Assembly: GCA_016712525.1 (NCBI GenBank)
Contig: JADJQX010000007.1
Span: 1,798,001 to 1,862,000, forward strand
Direction of reading: 5' to 3'
DNA from: Myxococcales bacterium
GTDB lineage: Bacteria; Myxococcota_A; Polyangia; Polyangiales; Polyangiaceae
DNA length: 64,000 nt
The notes below the pieces were generated by a model. It was not told where the DNA came from. It searched no databases and saw only the letters and a program-made list of their open reading frames with translations. Below are positions 45,321 through 54,681 of this stretch, in pieces; the first letter of the stretch is position 1, and each line of letters begins with the position of its first letter. A program made the translations under genes and the position numbers.

Positions 45321-45480
45321 TCCTCGTCGCAGGGTGACCGTTTCGATCATGCCGCGGGCTGCCACGGCGGATCCAGACGCACCGAAGCCGACGGGATCCA
45401 GATCACCCCCTCCGCGGGTACCGCAAGGGGGTGTGGCACCTACCGTGTGCGATGGCACGCACCTCGCAGAAGGCGAGCGT

Positions 45481-47127
45481 ATGACCGTACGTACGCCCCG
45501 ACTCGCCGTCGTGCTGCCCCTCGTGCTCCTCCCCGTGATCGCCGCGTGCGGATCGAGGGCACGTGTCGTCGTGGAGGACGACGCTGCGGTCGAGGGCGCG
45601 AGCCCGACGCTCGCGTTCGACGAGGCCGGCGCGCCCCCCGACGCGAGCCTCGGCCGGGATCCCGAGACGTGCGAAGAGGCCACGCTCACGCGGTCGTACG
45701 TCGGGTGCGACTACTACCCGACGGTCACGGCCAACAACGTCTGGTCGGTCTTCGACTACGCCGTGGTCGTCTCGAACATCGGGAAGACGGCGGCCGAAGT
45801 GCGCGTCGAGGGGCCCTCCGCGACCAACGTGCTCGCCGTCCTCGCGCCGGGGGAGCTTCGCAAGATCTACTTGCCGTGGGTGCCTGCGCTCAAGGGACCC
45901 GACGCGGACGCGTTCGGGAGCGCGGTCGCCATGACGGCGTCGGTCGTGGCGCGGAAGGGCGCCTTCCACCTCGTGTCGAGCGTGCCCGTCGTGGTCTACC
46001 AGTTCAACGCGCTCGAGTACCGAGGCCAGGGCGGCCCCCCCGGCAAGAGCTGGGCGTCGTGCCCGAACCGCCTCTCGTGCTTCAGCCGCTCGAACGACGC
46101 CTCGCTCCTCTTGCCGACGACGGCCTGGACCACGAGCTACCGCGTCACCGGCATGCCGGGCTGGAGCACCGGCGCTCCGCTCCCGGACCCGCACATCATG
46201 GGCGCCACGCTCAGCGTGACCGCGGCCTTCGACGACACCGACGTGACGGTTCACCTCGCCGGCAAGGCGCACGTGCTCGCCGGGGCCGACACTCCGGCGA
46301 AGGGGCCGGGCGAGACCGTCACGTTCCGCCTTAAAAAGGGCGACGTCGCCGAGCTCGTGACCCCGAAAGGCGAGCGCTACGATCTCTCGGGCTCGCTCGT
46401 CGCGTCCTCGCACCCGGTCGAGGTCATCACGGGAATTCCTTGCGTGAACGTCCCCAAGGACCAGGCAGCGTGCGACCACGTCGAAGAGACGGTGCTCCCT
46501 GCCGAGGCCCTCGGGCGACGCTACGTCGTGACGACACCTTCGCGCCCCAAGGGAGGGAGAGGGCTCCATGTGGTCCGCCTCTACGGAAACCGCGACGGCA
46601 CGCGCCTCGTGTACGCGCCGAAGAAGCCCGCGGGGTGCCCCGATACGCTCGGCGCGGGAGAGGTTGCCGAGTGCTCCGGGCTCGTCTCGGAGGACTTCGT
46701 CGTCGAGGCGACGGCCGAGATCGGTGTCTCGAGCTTCCTCGTCGGCGCGACGATGTACGATCCGACCGACGAGGATCCCCGCGGTGATCCGTCGCAGACG
46801 TCGTTCGCTGCGATCGAGCAGTTTCGGCGCACGTACCTCTTCTTGGCACCCGACGACTACGACACGAGCTACGCGGTCGTCGTCGGTCCCGAGGACGCGC
46901 GGCCCGTGCTCGACGGTGTCCCGGTCTCGGCGCCCTTCGAACCGATCGCGGCGGGGCTCGGCACCTTCCGCGTCGCGCTCGGCCCCGGCAAGGGCGGCTC
47001 GCACACGCTCGCTGCCGACAAACCGGTGGGCGTGCAGGTGCTCGGCTACGGGGGCTACACGAGCTACGCGTACCCGGGCGGGCTCGACCTCAGGCTCATC
47101 TCGCCGCCGCCGGCGCTCCCGAAATGA
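45481..47127 (+). CDS. IgGFc-binding-domain lipoprotein
   Basis: A 548-aa putative lipoprotein starting at ATG 45481. The signal peptide (VLPLVLLPVIAACGS) ends at a lipobox Cys near residue 23. The main domain (about 60-540) is of the IgGFc-binding N-terminal type: LTRSYVGCDYYPTVTANNVW, VVYQFNALEY, SSFLVGATMYDPT and a C-terminal VQVLGYGGYTSYAYPGGLDL are typical. Such proteins are common on myxobacterial surfaces and may bind other proteins or glycans. It converges with lysA, ending 7 bp from it. The longer frame from 45283 lacks a plausible N-terminus. Confidence 0.82.
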   Translation: MTVRTPRLAVVLPLVLLPVIAACGSRARVVVEDDAAVEGASPTLAFDEAGAPPDASLGRDPETCEEATLTRSYVGCDYYPTVTANNVWSVFDYAVVVSNIGKTAAEVRVEGPSATNVLAVLAPGELRKIYLPWVPALKGPDADAFGSAVAMTASVVARKGAFHLVSSVPVVVYQFNALEYRGQGGPPGKSWASCPNRLSCFSRSNDASLLLPTTAWTTSYRVTGMPGWSTGAPLPDPHIMGATLSVTAAFDDTDVTVHLAGKAHVLAGADTPAKGPGETVTFRLKKGDVAELVTPKGERYDLSGSLVASSHPVEVITGIPCVNVPKDQAACDHVEETVLPAEALGRRYVVTTPSRPKGGRGLHVVRLYGNRDGTRLVYAPKKPAGCPDTLGAGEVAECSGLVSEDFVVEATAEIGVSSFLVGATMYDPTDEDPRGDPSQTSFAAIEQFRRTYLFLAPDDYDTSYAVVVGPEDARPVLDGVPVSAPFEPIAAGLGTFRVALGPGKGGSHTLAADKPVGVQVLGYGGYTSYAYPGGLDLRLISPPPALPK

Positions 47128-47134
47128 CGCGCCG

Positions 47135-48442
47135 TCAGCCGCGCTCGTGCACGGAGAGACGCTCTTCGGCCCACGCAGCGACGTTCGCCCGGAGCGACTC
47201 GGCGACGATGCCCGAGGCTCGCACGAACACCTCGGCAGGAAGCGCGCGACCGTTGTAGCGGCTCGCCATGCTGAACCCGTACGCCCCCGCGTCGAGCAGC
47301 GCGACGTACCCCTCGAGGCCGCGCGGAAGGTCGTGCACGCCGAAGTCGTCCGAGCTCTCGCACACGGGCCCGACCACACGAACGGGGAGTGACTCGACCT
47401 CGGAAGGCACCTCGAGCGGGACGACCCGATGGTTCGATTGGTAGAGCGCCGGGCGCATGAGGTCGTTCATGCCCGCGTCGATCATGAGCCAGCGCCTCTC
47501 GGGCCCCGTCTCGCCGGCGGGGCGGTCGGACTTGTGTTGGAGAACCCGCGCGAGCAAGACCCCATGCGCGCCGACGAGCGAGCGCCCCGGCTCGACGAGG
47601 TGCCGGAGACCAGAAATACCGTATTCTTTCGACAACTTACGAACGTGCCGAACGAAATCGGCGGGCGTGAGCGGGCACCCCTTGCCGTAGTCGATCCCGA
47701 AGCCGCCGCCCGTGTCGACGTACTCGAGGGCCACGCCACGTGCGAGGGTCGCGCGCGTGAGGTCGAAGAGCACCTTCGCGCCGCCGTCGTAGGCGTCGAT
47801 CGTCGTGAACTGCGAGCCGACGTGGCACGTGAGCCCCGTGAGCGCGAGGTGCGGGCTCTCGGCGATGCGGGCGAGGGCGTCGGGGACGCGCGGAAGAGGG
47901 ACGCCGAACTTTGCCTCGTCGTGCCCGGTGGCGATGTTGGCGTGGGTGTCGATCTCGCTCGGGTCGAGGCCGGGGTTGATGCGCAAGGAAACACGCGCCA
48001 CACGCCCGGCCGCGCGCGCGCGCGCCTCGACCCGCGACACCTCTTCGGCGCTCTCGACCTGCACGGCCAAGATGCCGTTTTTTCCCTGGGAGAGCGCGAT
48101 GTCGAGCTCCTCGTCGGACTTGGCGACGCCGCTCATGACGATCGCGTCCGGGGAGATGCCCGCGCCCACGGCGAAGAGCACCTCGCCGCCGCTCACGACG
48201 TCGGCGCCGAGCCCGAGCCGCGCGAAGCTCCTCACGATCGGAGCCGCGCTGTTCGCTTTCACCGCATAACAGACGAGGCTCGGGTGACCGTCGAACGCGG
48301 CCGACAGGCGCCGCGCCTCGTCGTCCATCGCGTCGAGGTCGTAGACGTACGTGGGTGTCGCGTGACGTGACGAACGGGCAACGTCTGCGAGACGAACGCC
48401 ACCCAACCACAAGTCGCCCTTCGCGTCGCGCCGTGTTGACAC
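47135..48442 (-). CDS. lysA: Diaminopimelate decarboxylase
   Basis: A 435-aa PLP enzyme that makes L-lysine from meso-diaminopimelate. Motifs: YAVKANS (PLP lysine near residue 62), GLTCHVGSQ, EYVDTGGGFGIDYG, EPGRSLVG and VGPVCESSDDF, the catalytic Cys region. Length and order fit the type III fold family. The GTG at 48442 is the start; the pyk gene is divergent, leaving only 67 bp for both promoters. Confidence 0.96.
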   Translation of the reverse strand: MSTRRDAKGDLWLGGVRLADVARSSRHATPTYVYDLDAMDDEARRLSAAFDGHPSLVCYAVKANSAAPIVRSFARLGLGADVVSGGEVLFAVGAGISPDAIVMSGVAKSDEELDIALSQGKNGILAVQVESAEEVSRVEARARAAGRVARVSLRINPGLDPSEIDTHANIATGHDEAKFGVPLPRVPDALARIAESPHLALTGLTCHVGSQFTTIDAYDGGAKVLFDLTRATLARGVALEYVDTGGGFGIDYGKGCPLTPADFVRHVRKLSKEYGISGLRHLVEPGRSLVGAHGVLLARVLQHKSDRPAGETGPERRWLMIDAGMNDLMRPALYQSNHRVVPLEVPSEVESLPVRVVGPVCESSDDFGVHDLPRGLEGYVALLDAGAYGFSMASRYNGRALPAEVFVRASGIVAESLRANVAAWAEERLSVHERG

Positions 48443-48509
48443 GGTGCGTTCATAGCACGAATCGAAAAAAACGATCCGTCACGCCGACCAGAGGTGTCAT
48501 TGTTCGCCC

Positions 48510-49919
48510 ATGGTCATCCGACGCGCGAAGCTTCTCTGCACCTTGGGCCCCGCCTGCGACACGGTCGACGGACTGCGATCGCTCATCAAGTCCGGCATGG
48601 ACGTGGCGCGGTTCAACTTTTCTCACGGAACGCACGAGGAGCACAAGGCGCGGCTCGAGAGGCTGCGCGAGGCCGCGGAGCTCGAGCGAAAAGCCGTCGC
48701 CGCGCTCCAGGATCTCTGCGGCCCGAAGATCCGCACGGGAAAGCTCGCGTCGTCGTTCTCGCTGCCGACGGGGGCCGATGCCACGCTCGTCGAGGGGGAC
48801 TACTCGGCCGACGAGCGGGTCATCCCGATCAACTACGAGGGCCTCGCGGCCGACGTCCGCGTGAACGACAAGATCCTCTTCGACGACGGGAGGATCGTGC
48901 TGCACGTGCGCGCGATCGAGGGCGAGAAGGTGCGCGTGCTCGTCGAGCAGGGCGGCGGCATGCGCAACCACATCGGCGTGCACCTGCCGAGCAAGACGAT
49001 GCGGCTCTCGGCCCTGACCGAGAAAGACAAGGAAGACCTCGACTTCGGCCTTTCGAACAACGTCGACTACGTCGCCCTCTCGTTCGTGCGACGGGCCGAC
49101 GATCTCAAGCTCGTTCGCGAGATCTGCGCCGCGTACAACAAGCCCACGCCCATCATCGCCAAGATCGAGACGCCCGACGCCGTCGAGAACCTCGAGAGCG
49201 TCATCGCCGCGTCGGACGGCGTGATGGTCGCGCGCGGCGACCTCGGCGTCGAGTTCCCACCGGAGCGCGTCCCGGTCATCCAGCGCCAGATCCTGATGGT
49301 GGCGCGGCGCGTGCGAAAGCCGGTCATCGTAGCGACCGAGATGCTCCAGTCGATGACCAAGGCGACGCGCCCGACGCGCGCCGAGGCGAGCGACGTGGCC
49401 AACGCGGTCTTCGCCGGGACCGACGCGATCATGCTCTCGGGAGAGACCGCGACGGGCGATCACCCGACGCTCGCCGCGGCCATGATGAGCCGCCTCGCGA
49501 CCGAGGCCGAGTCGTCGCCGTTCTTCGAGTATTTGCCCTACACCTCACGCGCCACGAGCGTGCCCGAGGCGGTCGCGCGCGGCGCCGTCAACACGGCGAA
49601 GGAGATCGGCGCGAGCTTCCTCGTCGCCTTCACGGAGACCGGCTCGTCGGCGCTCAACGTGAGCCTCGCGCGGCCCAACGTCCCCATCGTGGCGTTCTCG
49701 CCGAACGAGCGCACGCGCCGCCGCATGGCGCTCTTCTGGGGCGTCATCCCGCGCAAGGCCCCGCCGCTCCACGACACGGACAAGCTCGTCGACTGGTGCA
49801 CGGGCGATCTGCTCGCGTCGGGCCTCGCGTCGCCGGGGGAGCGGGTGGTCATCGTGTTCGGGGCGCCGATCGGCGTCTCCGGGAGCACGAACTCGATCCG
49901 AGTCCACGTGCTCGGCTGA
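48510..49919 (+). CDS. pyk: Pyruvate kinase
   Basis: A 469-aa glycolytic enzyme converting phosphoenolpyruvate and ADP to pyruvate and ATP. Conserved motifs: TLGPACDTVDGL, ARFNFSHGTHEEH, CGPKIRTG, the catalytic-Lys region IIAKIETPDAVENL, VARGDLGVE and MTKATRPTRAEASDVANAVF (usual MxxxPxPTRAExxDVANA). The C-terminal allosteric domain (about 345-469) is present. A strong hairpin lies just past the stop at 49940. Confidence 0.97.
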   Translation: MVIRRAKLLCTLGPACDTVDGLRSLIKSGMDVARFNFSHGTHEEHKARLERLREAAELERKAVAALQDLCGPKIRTGKLASSFSLPTGADATLVEGDYSADERVIPINYEGLAADVRVNDKILFDDGRIVLHVRAIEGEKVRVLVEQGGGMRNHIGVHLPSKTMRLSALTEKDKEDLDFGLSNNVDYVALSFVRRADDLKLVREICAAYNKPTPIIAKIETPDAVENLESVIAASDGVMVARGDLGVEFPPERVPVIQRQILMVARRVRKPVIVATEMLQSMTKATRPTRAEASDVANAVFAGTDAIMLSGETATGDHPTLAAAMMSRLATEAESSPFFEYLPYTSRATSVPEAVARGAVNTAKEIGASFLVAFTETGSSALNVSLARPNVPIVAFSPNERTRRRMALFWGVIPRKAPPLHDTDKLVDWCTGDLLASGLASPGERVVIVFGAPIGVSGSTNSIRVHVLG

Positions 49920-49939
49920 AGGGCGCACCGCGCGTCGAT

Positions 49940-49970
49940 CGAGGCTCGGGGCCGTGGGCCTCGAGCCTCG
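49940..49970. terminator. Hairpin between convergent pyk and acyl-CoA ligase genes
   Basis: CGAGGCTCG (49940-49948) and CGAGCCTCG (49962-49970) form a perfect 9-bp stem, and GGCC pairs can extend inside it. There is no T tract, so it may block 3' exonucleases or aid Rho-type ending for both genes. Confidence 0.4.
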
Positions 49971-49972
49971 CG

Positions 49973-51652
49973 TCACGACGGCGTGTAGAGGAGGAGCTCG
50001 CCCTTCACCACTTTGCCGGTCGGGTTCCGCGGGAGGGCGTCGAGGAAGACGATCTCGCGCGGGAGCTTCGGACCGGCGAGCTTCGTCTTGAGCCAAGACT
50101 TCAGCGTGGGCTCGTCGAGCGACGCTCCCTCGTTCCGGACGACGAAGGCGCGAACACGCTCTCCCCACTCCGCGTCGGGCACTCCGACCACGGCGGCCTC
50201 GGCCACCTCGGGGTGACCTTCGAGCACGCCTTCGATCTCGACGGGGTACACGTTCACGCCACCCGAGATGACCATGTCGCGCTTGCGGCCTTCGATGAAA
50301 TAGCGCCCCGAAGGATCGCGACGGGCCAGATCGCCCACCGAGAAGTATCCGGAATGTTTACTCTTTTCGGTAGCTTCCGCGTCCTTGTGGTAGCCGGAGA
50401 CGAGGAGGTCGTTCTTGACGAAGAGCTCTCCCACGGCCCCCTTGTCGACGTCGCGGCCCGCGTCGTCGAGGAGGCGCACGTCGCACCCGGGGAGCGCGGG
50501 GCCGATGGTGCCCGGCGCCTCGCGGAGATCCCGAGGCTTCGCGAACGTGACGAGGCCGGTCTCGGTGGCGCCGTAGAAGTTGAAGAGCACGTCGCCGTAC
50601 GCATCCATGAAGTCGTTCGCGAGGGCCCCCGAGAGCGGTGCCCCTCCCGAGAACACGGCCCGGAGCGAGCGTGTGTCGTAGCCGCGCCGCACGCGCTCCG
50701 GGAGCGCGAGGATGCGATGGAGCATGGTGGGCACGACCGCCGTGGTCGTTCCGCCGTGCCGCTCGACGGCCGCGAGGAAGGTCTCCGGCTTCCACTCGTC
50801 GAGGATCACGGCCGTCGCCCCGACGATATGGGAGAAGGTCATGAACGCGAACGCCGTCGAGTGGTACATCGGGCACGACACGAGGTGCACGTCGTCGAAC
50901 CGAAGCGGCGTCTCGAGGAGGAAGCGAACGGCCGCGGGCAGCGTGTCCTTCGGGAATTTGCGGACGGCGCCCTTCGGCTTGCCCGTGGTCCCCGATGTGT
51001 ACACGACGACCGCCGCGTCGTCGTCGGCCCCCGACTCGGCCACGTAGCGCGTCGATGGGCCGTAGAGATCGTCGAACGGCGCGGCCCCCGAGGCCCTCGC
51101 GCCCGTCGCGAAGACGCGCTCCGCGACGCGAGGATCCGCGAACGACCGCTTGGCCTCTTCGACCACGGGGACGAGGTCGGACTCGGTGACGATGGCCTTC
51201 GCGCCGGAGTGGCTCACGAGGTACGAGAGCTCGTCCGGCCGCGACCGCCACGACACGGCGACGGCCGACGCGCCCATACGCGCGCACGCCATCGACACGA
51301 GGATCATCTCGGGGCGGTTTCGGAGCGCGACGAGGACGCTCTCTCCGCGACGGAGGCCTCGTCGACGGAGGCCGTTCGCGACACGATCGATGCGCTCGTC
51401 GAGCTCGCGGAACGACCAGGCCACGTCGCGCTGCACGACGGCGAGCTTGTCGGGGAAGTTCTTGCCGTGCACCCGGTAGATGAGCGCCGGGTTTTGCGCG
51501 GCTCCCGAGAGGGCGCGGGCCCCCTCGAGCAGCCCTAGGTTCGACAGATTCCACACGAGGCCGGTCTCGAGGGCCATCTTGGCGACGAGCGAAGCGCGGC
51601 TCGGGACCTCACTCACACGCTCCGCGAGACCTCTCAAGAAACCTGGCGTCAT
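49973..51652 (-). CDS. Long-chain acyl-CoA synthetase (AMP-binding)
   Basis: A 559-aa adenylate-forming enzyme. The ATP motif YTSGTTGKPKGA (about residues 218-229), YGATETG (about 357-363), YFIEGRKRDMVISGGVNVYP and the C-terminal catalytic Lys in NPTGKVVKGE are all intact. It activates a fatty or other carboxylic acid to the acyl-CoA via an acyl-AMP. The N-terminus has about 60 residues before the usual fold (NLSNLGLLEGARAL). Its exact substrate is not readable. It converges with pyk and is divergent from the PilZ gene. Confidence 0.92.
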   Translation of the reverse strand: MTPGFLRGLAERVSEVPSRASLVAKMALETGLVWNLSNLGLLEGARALSGAAQNPALIYRVHGKNFPDKLAVVQRDVAWSFRELDERIDRVANGLRRRGLRRGESVLVALRNRPEMILVSMACARMGASAVAVSWRSRPDELSYLVSHSGAKAIVTESDLVPVVEEAKRSFADPRVAERVFATGARASGAAPFDDLYGPSTRYVAESGADDDAAVVVYTSGTTGKPKGAVRKFPKDTLPAAVRFLLETPLRFDDVHLVSCPMYHSTAFAFMTFSHIVGATAVILDEWKPETFLAAVERHGGTTTAVVPTMLHRILALPERVRRGYDTRSLRAVFSGGAPLSGALANDFMDAYGDVLFNFYGATETGLVTFAKPRDLREAPGTIGPALPGCDVRLLDDAGRDVDKGAVGELFVKNDLLVSGYHKDAEATEKSKHSGYFSVGDLARRDPSGRYFIEGRKRDMVISGGVNVYPVEIEGVLEGHPEVAEAAVVGVPDAEWGERVRAFVVRNEGASLDEPTLKSWLKTKLAGPKLPREIVFLDALPRNPTGKVVKGELLLYTPS

Positions 51653-51737
51653 GCCGAGATGCTACCCAACTTTCCACGCCGCGGCCCTTTCGGATCTGCC
51701 GACCGGGGGCGATCCCGAGGTATGCTCGGAGGTCGCG

Positions 51738-52190
51738 ATGGAGCCCTCCCCTCCCAACGGCGACGCCCCCAGTGCCGACGAGGCGGGCGACGATAGGCGG
51801 ATTGCCGAACGCGGCCCCATCGCGCTTCGCGTCGACTACAAACGGCTGAACTCGTTCTTCGCGGACTACACGAAGAACATCTCGCGCGGAGGCACGTTCA
51901 TCCGCACCGATCGGCCGCTCGCCGTCGGGACCGAGTTCGTGTTCGAGCTCGGGATCCCGGTGCCTTCCCCCGAGCTCGGCGACGGGAGCATCCGGCTCGC
52001 GGGCGTCGTCCGGTGGGTCGTCTCACCCGAAGAGGCTACGGACGACAAGCCGGCGGGGATGGGCATCGGCTTCCTCTTCCCCTCCGCAGAGGCCGAGGCG
52101 AGCTTCGCCGAGCTCGTGGAGAAGCTCATGCGAGGCTCTCTCGGCGACGCCATCTCGGAGCGCCTGCTCGCGCGGAAGCCCGCGCCGTAG
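51738..52190 (+). CDS. PilZ-domain protein (myxobacterial type)
   Basis: A 150-aa protein starting at ATG 51738 with GGAGG upstream. The PilZ c-di-GMP-binding motifs are visible: RxxxR in RRIAERGPI (about residues 24-28) and NISRGG (about 48-53, matching D/NxSxxG). The C-terminal strand GMGIGFLFPSAEAE fits. It resembles the Myxococcus paralogous PilZ family (TIGR02266 type). It probably binds cyclic-di-GMP and relays it to a partner; the partner is not evident here. It converges with nadA. Confidence 0.85.
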   Translation: MEPSPPNGDAPSADEAGDDRRIAERGPIALRVDYKRLNSFFADYTKNISRGGTFIRTDRPLAVGTEFVFELGIPVPSPELGDGSIRLAGVVRWVVSPEEATDDKPAGMGIGFLFPSAEAEASFAELVEKLMRGSLGDAISERLLARKPAP

Positions 52191-52208
52191 GCTTCGGCCC
52201 GGGCAGCG

Positions 52209-53183
52209 TCAGCTGAGGGCGAGCATGCGGTCGATCGGGAGGCGGGCCTTCTCGAGGAGGTCTTGGCGCATCTCGAGGCGCGGCTCGAGGTCGCGGAGCG
52301 CGAGGTAGACCTTCTCGAGGGTATTTTTCTTCATGTGCGGGCACTCGTTGCACGCGCAGCTCGCCTCGGGGGGCGCGGGGATGAACGTCTTGTCGGGGCA
52401 GGCCTTCTCCATCTGGTGGAGGATGCCCGGCTCGGTCGCGACGATGATCTCCTTGGCGGGCGCCGTCTTCGCGAAGTTGAGGATGCCCGTGGTCGAGCCG
52501 ATGTAGTCGGCGTGCCGGAGGACCGCGTCCTCGCACTCGGGGTGCGCCAGCACGAGGGCCCCCGGGTGGCGCTCCTTGAGGCCGAGGAGCTTCCGCTCGC
52601 TGAACGTCTCGTGCACGATACAGCTACCCTGCCAGAGCTTCATCTCGCGGCCCACGCGGCCGTTGAGCCACGCGCCGAGGTTCCGGTCGGGTCCGAAGAG
52701 GACGGTCGCGTCGGCGGGGAGGCTCCGCACGATCTTCTCGGCGTTCGAGGAGGTGACGATGTAGTCCGAGAGGGCCTTCACCTCGGCCGAGCAGTTGATG
52801 TAGCTCACCGCGAGCGCGCCGGGGTGGCTCGCCTTCCACGCGGCGAACTTGTCGGCGGGGCAGCCCTCGGCGAGCGAGCAGCCGGCCTCGAGATCCGGGA
52901 GGACGACGATCTTTTCGGGGTTCAGGATCTTCGCGGTCTCGGCCATGAAGTGCACACCCGCGAAGCAGATGACGTCGGCCTGGGTCTTCGAGGCGGCCTG
53001 CGCGAGCTGGAGCGAGTCGCCGAGGAAGTCGGCCACGTCTTGGATGTCCGAGTCTTGGTAGTAGTGGGCGAGCACGACGGCGTTCCGCTCGCGCTTCAAG
53101 CGCGCGATCTCGGCCTCGAGGTCGAGGCTGGGATCTACGGCCTTCGAGGTGTCACGTCCGGCGATCGGGAGGCGCGTCGTCAT
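52209..53183 (-). CDS. nadA: Quinolinate synthase
   Basis: A 324-aa [4Fe-4S] enzyme that condenses iminoaspartate with dihydroxyacetone phosphate in NAD synthesis. Cluster ligands are in conserved places: INCSAEVKA, WQGSCIVHE and CACNECPHMK. VLAHYYQDSDIQDVADFLGD and FAGVHFMAETAKIL are family signatures. ATG 53183 gives a normal start; the frame upstream to 53630 is out of family. No nadB or nadC lies beside it. A possible small gene overlaps its start (53152-53346). Confidence 0.96.
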   Translation of the reverse strand: MTTRLPIAGRDTSKAVDPSLDLEAEIARLKRERNAVVLAHYYQDSDIQDVADFLGDSLQLAQAASKTQADVICFAGVHFMAETAKILNPEKIVVLPDLEAGCSLAEGCPADKFAAWKASHPGALAVSYINCSAEVKALSDYIVTSSNAEKIVRSLPADATVLFGPDRNLGAWLNGRVGREMKLWQGSCIVHETFSERKLLGLKERHPGALVLAHPECEDAVLRHADYIGSTTGILNFAKTAPAKEIIVATEPGILHQMEKACPDKTFIPAPPEASCACNECPHMKKNTLEKVYLALRDLEPRLEMRQDLLEKARLPIDRMLALS

Positions 53184-53346
53184 GCGCGAAACGTAGGAGC
53201 GTGTGCCATGCCTCGTAAAGGGCCTTCGCCTCCCCGGCGGCGCTCCGCCACGCCCACGAAGGGGCGTCGAGGGCCTCGCCCCTTGCGTTTTCCAGGTGCC
53301 GATGTAGGACACGTTTCGCCAGTAAATTTCGAGCCTTCTCGGCCAT
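53152..53346 (-). CDS. Possible small protein overlapping the nadA start
   Basis: A 64-aa frame (MAEKARNLLAKRVLHRHLEN at its start) with a balanced, helix-like composition including WAWRSAAGEAKALYEAWHTL. It overlaps nadA by 32 bp on the same strand. Codon third positions are less biased than in surrounding genes at its start but normal in the middle. It could be a real small gene co-transcribed with nadA or chance; no family is recognised. Confidence 0.35.
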   Translation of the reverse strand: MAEKARNLLAKRVLHRHLENARGEALDAPSWAWRSAAGEAKALYEAWHTLLRFAHDDAPPDRRT

Positions 53347-53430
53347 CGTGCGAATGTCGGAATCGTCCGCTCCGCACGCGGCGTTCGTGCTCTCGAGCCC
53401 GACCTTCCAAGCCGACGAGGATTCCGCACC

Positions 53431-54666
53431 ATGTCCATGGCGTCCAACGTGTCCGACCACCGCGCTCCCCAAGACCGCCCGAGCGAGCCCCGCGTCCTCC
53501 GGCCTCGCCGCGCCGCCCCCGCCGACGCCGTCCGCCCCACGCGCGCGGAGGTGTTCCTCGATGCGCTCCGGCACAACCTCCGCGTCGTTCGCCGCGCCGC
53601 CAAGAACGCGAAGGTGTGGCCCGTCCTCAAGGCCGACGCCTACGGTCACGGCGCGCCCGCGGTGGCGCGGACCTTGGAGCGCGCCGGAGCGGACGGCTTC
53701 TGCGTTGCCCTCTTCGAAGAGGCGCTTGAGCTCCGGGACGCGGGCATCACGGCGCCCATCTTGGTGATGAGCGGTCACTACGGGACCGCCCACGACGAGG
53801 TCCTCGCGCGAGGGCTCGTGCCGGTCGTCCACGATCTCGGGCAAATCGAGGCCTTCGCGCGCGCGGCACGAGCACGTGGCGCCACGTCTCCCACCCCGGT
53901 CCACGTCAAGATCGACACGGGGATGGCCCGCTTGGGCATCTTCCCGGAGGAGCTGCCCCTCCTCGCGGAGACCCTGCTCGACTACCCGGAGGTGCGCGTC
54001 GCCGGGCTCATGACCCACCTCGCGTGCGCCGACGCCCGCACCACCGAAGAGACCGACGAGCAGCTCCGCATCTTCGACGAGGCCTCGGCCCACCTCGCCA
54101 AGCTCGGCGTCCGTCCCGAGGTTCGTCACGCCGCGAACAGCGCGGCGCTCCTCCGCGGCGAGTCGAGCCTCGACGCCGTGCGGCCCGGGATCGCCATCTT
54201 CGGAGTGTCGCCCCGCGCCGAGGGCGAAGGCGCGCCGCTCTCGAACGAGCTCCGCCCCGTGATTCGCGTGCGCACCGAGGTCGTGTCGATCCGTGAGCTC
54301 GCGCCGGGAAAACCCGTGGGCTACGGCGCGCTCTTCCGAACGGCGCGCGCGTCCCGCATCGCCACGATCCCGATGGGGTACGCCGACGGCCTCTCGCGAA
54401 GGCTCACCAACGTGGGGCACGTGCTGGTCCGCGGCAAACGGGCCCCGATCGTCGGCGCCGTCTCCATGGACATGACCATGATCGACGTGACCGACATCCC
54501 CGGGGCCCAGCCTCGCGACGAGGTGGTCGTGTTCGGCGCCCAAGAGGGACCGCTCGGCCGCGACGCCATCGGGGCCGACGAGGTGGCCGCGCACCAGGGG
54601 ACGATCCCGTGGGAGGTTCTCACGTCGATTTCCCGAAGGGTTCCGAGGTTTTACCGCGAGCCTTGA
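53431..54666 (+). CDS. alr: Alanine racemase
   Basis: A 411-aa PLP enzyme that makes D-alanine for peptidoglycan. The PLP lysine lies in LKADAYGHG (about residues 69-77), KIDTGMARLG and THLACAD follow, and the second catalytic base Tyr is in GYGALFRTA (about 293-301). SMDMTMIDVT and the C-terminal WEVLTSISRRVPRFY are standard. The first 35 residues (Arg/Pro-rich) exceed the usual start; ATG 53437 is a near alternative. It converges with an unknown membrane protein gene. Confidence 0.95.
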   Translation: MSMASNVSDHRAPQDRPSEPRVLRPRRAAPADAVRPTRAEVFLDALRHNLRVVRRAAKNAKVWPVLKADAYGHGAPAVARTLERAGADGFCVALFEEALELRDAGITAPILVMSGHYGTAHDEVLARGLVPVVHDLGQIEAFARAARARGATSPTPVHVKIDTGMARLGIFPEELPLLAETLLDYPEVRVAGLMTHLACADARTTEETDEQLRIFDEASAHLAKLGVRPEVRHAANSAALLRGESSLDAVRPGIAIFGVSPRAEGEGAPLSNELRPVIRVRTEVVSIRELAPGKPVGYGALFRTARASRIATIPMGYADGLSRRLTNVGHVLVRGKRAPIVGAVSMDMTMIDVTDIPGAQPRDEVVVFGAQEGPLGRDAIGADEVAAHQGTIPWEVLTSISRRVPRFYREP

Positions 54667-54681
54667 GCCCGCTCGTCCCCC

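Noticed and set aside
48494..51538. A 1014-aa open frame on the forward strand across pyk and the acyl-CoA ligase gene
   Set aside because: It is an antisense/out-of-frame shadow. The real genes have clear enzyme motifs; this frame is Arg/Pro/Gly-rich with no domain.
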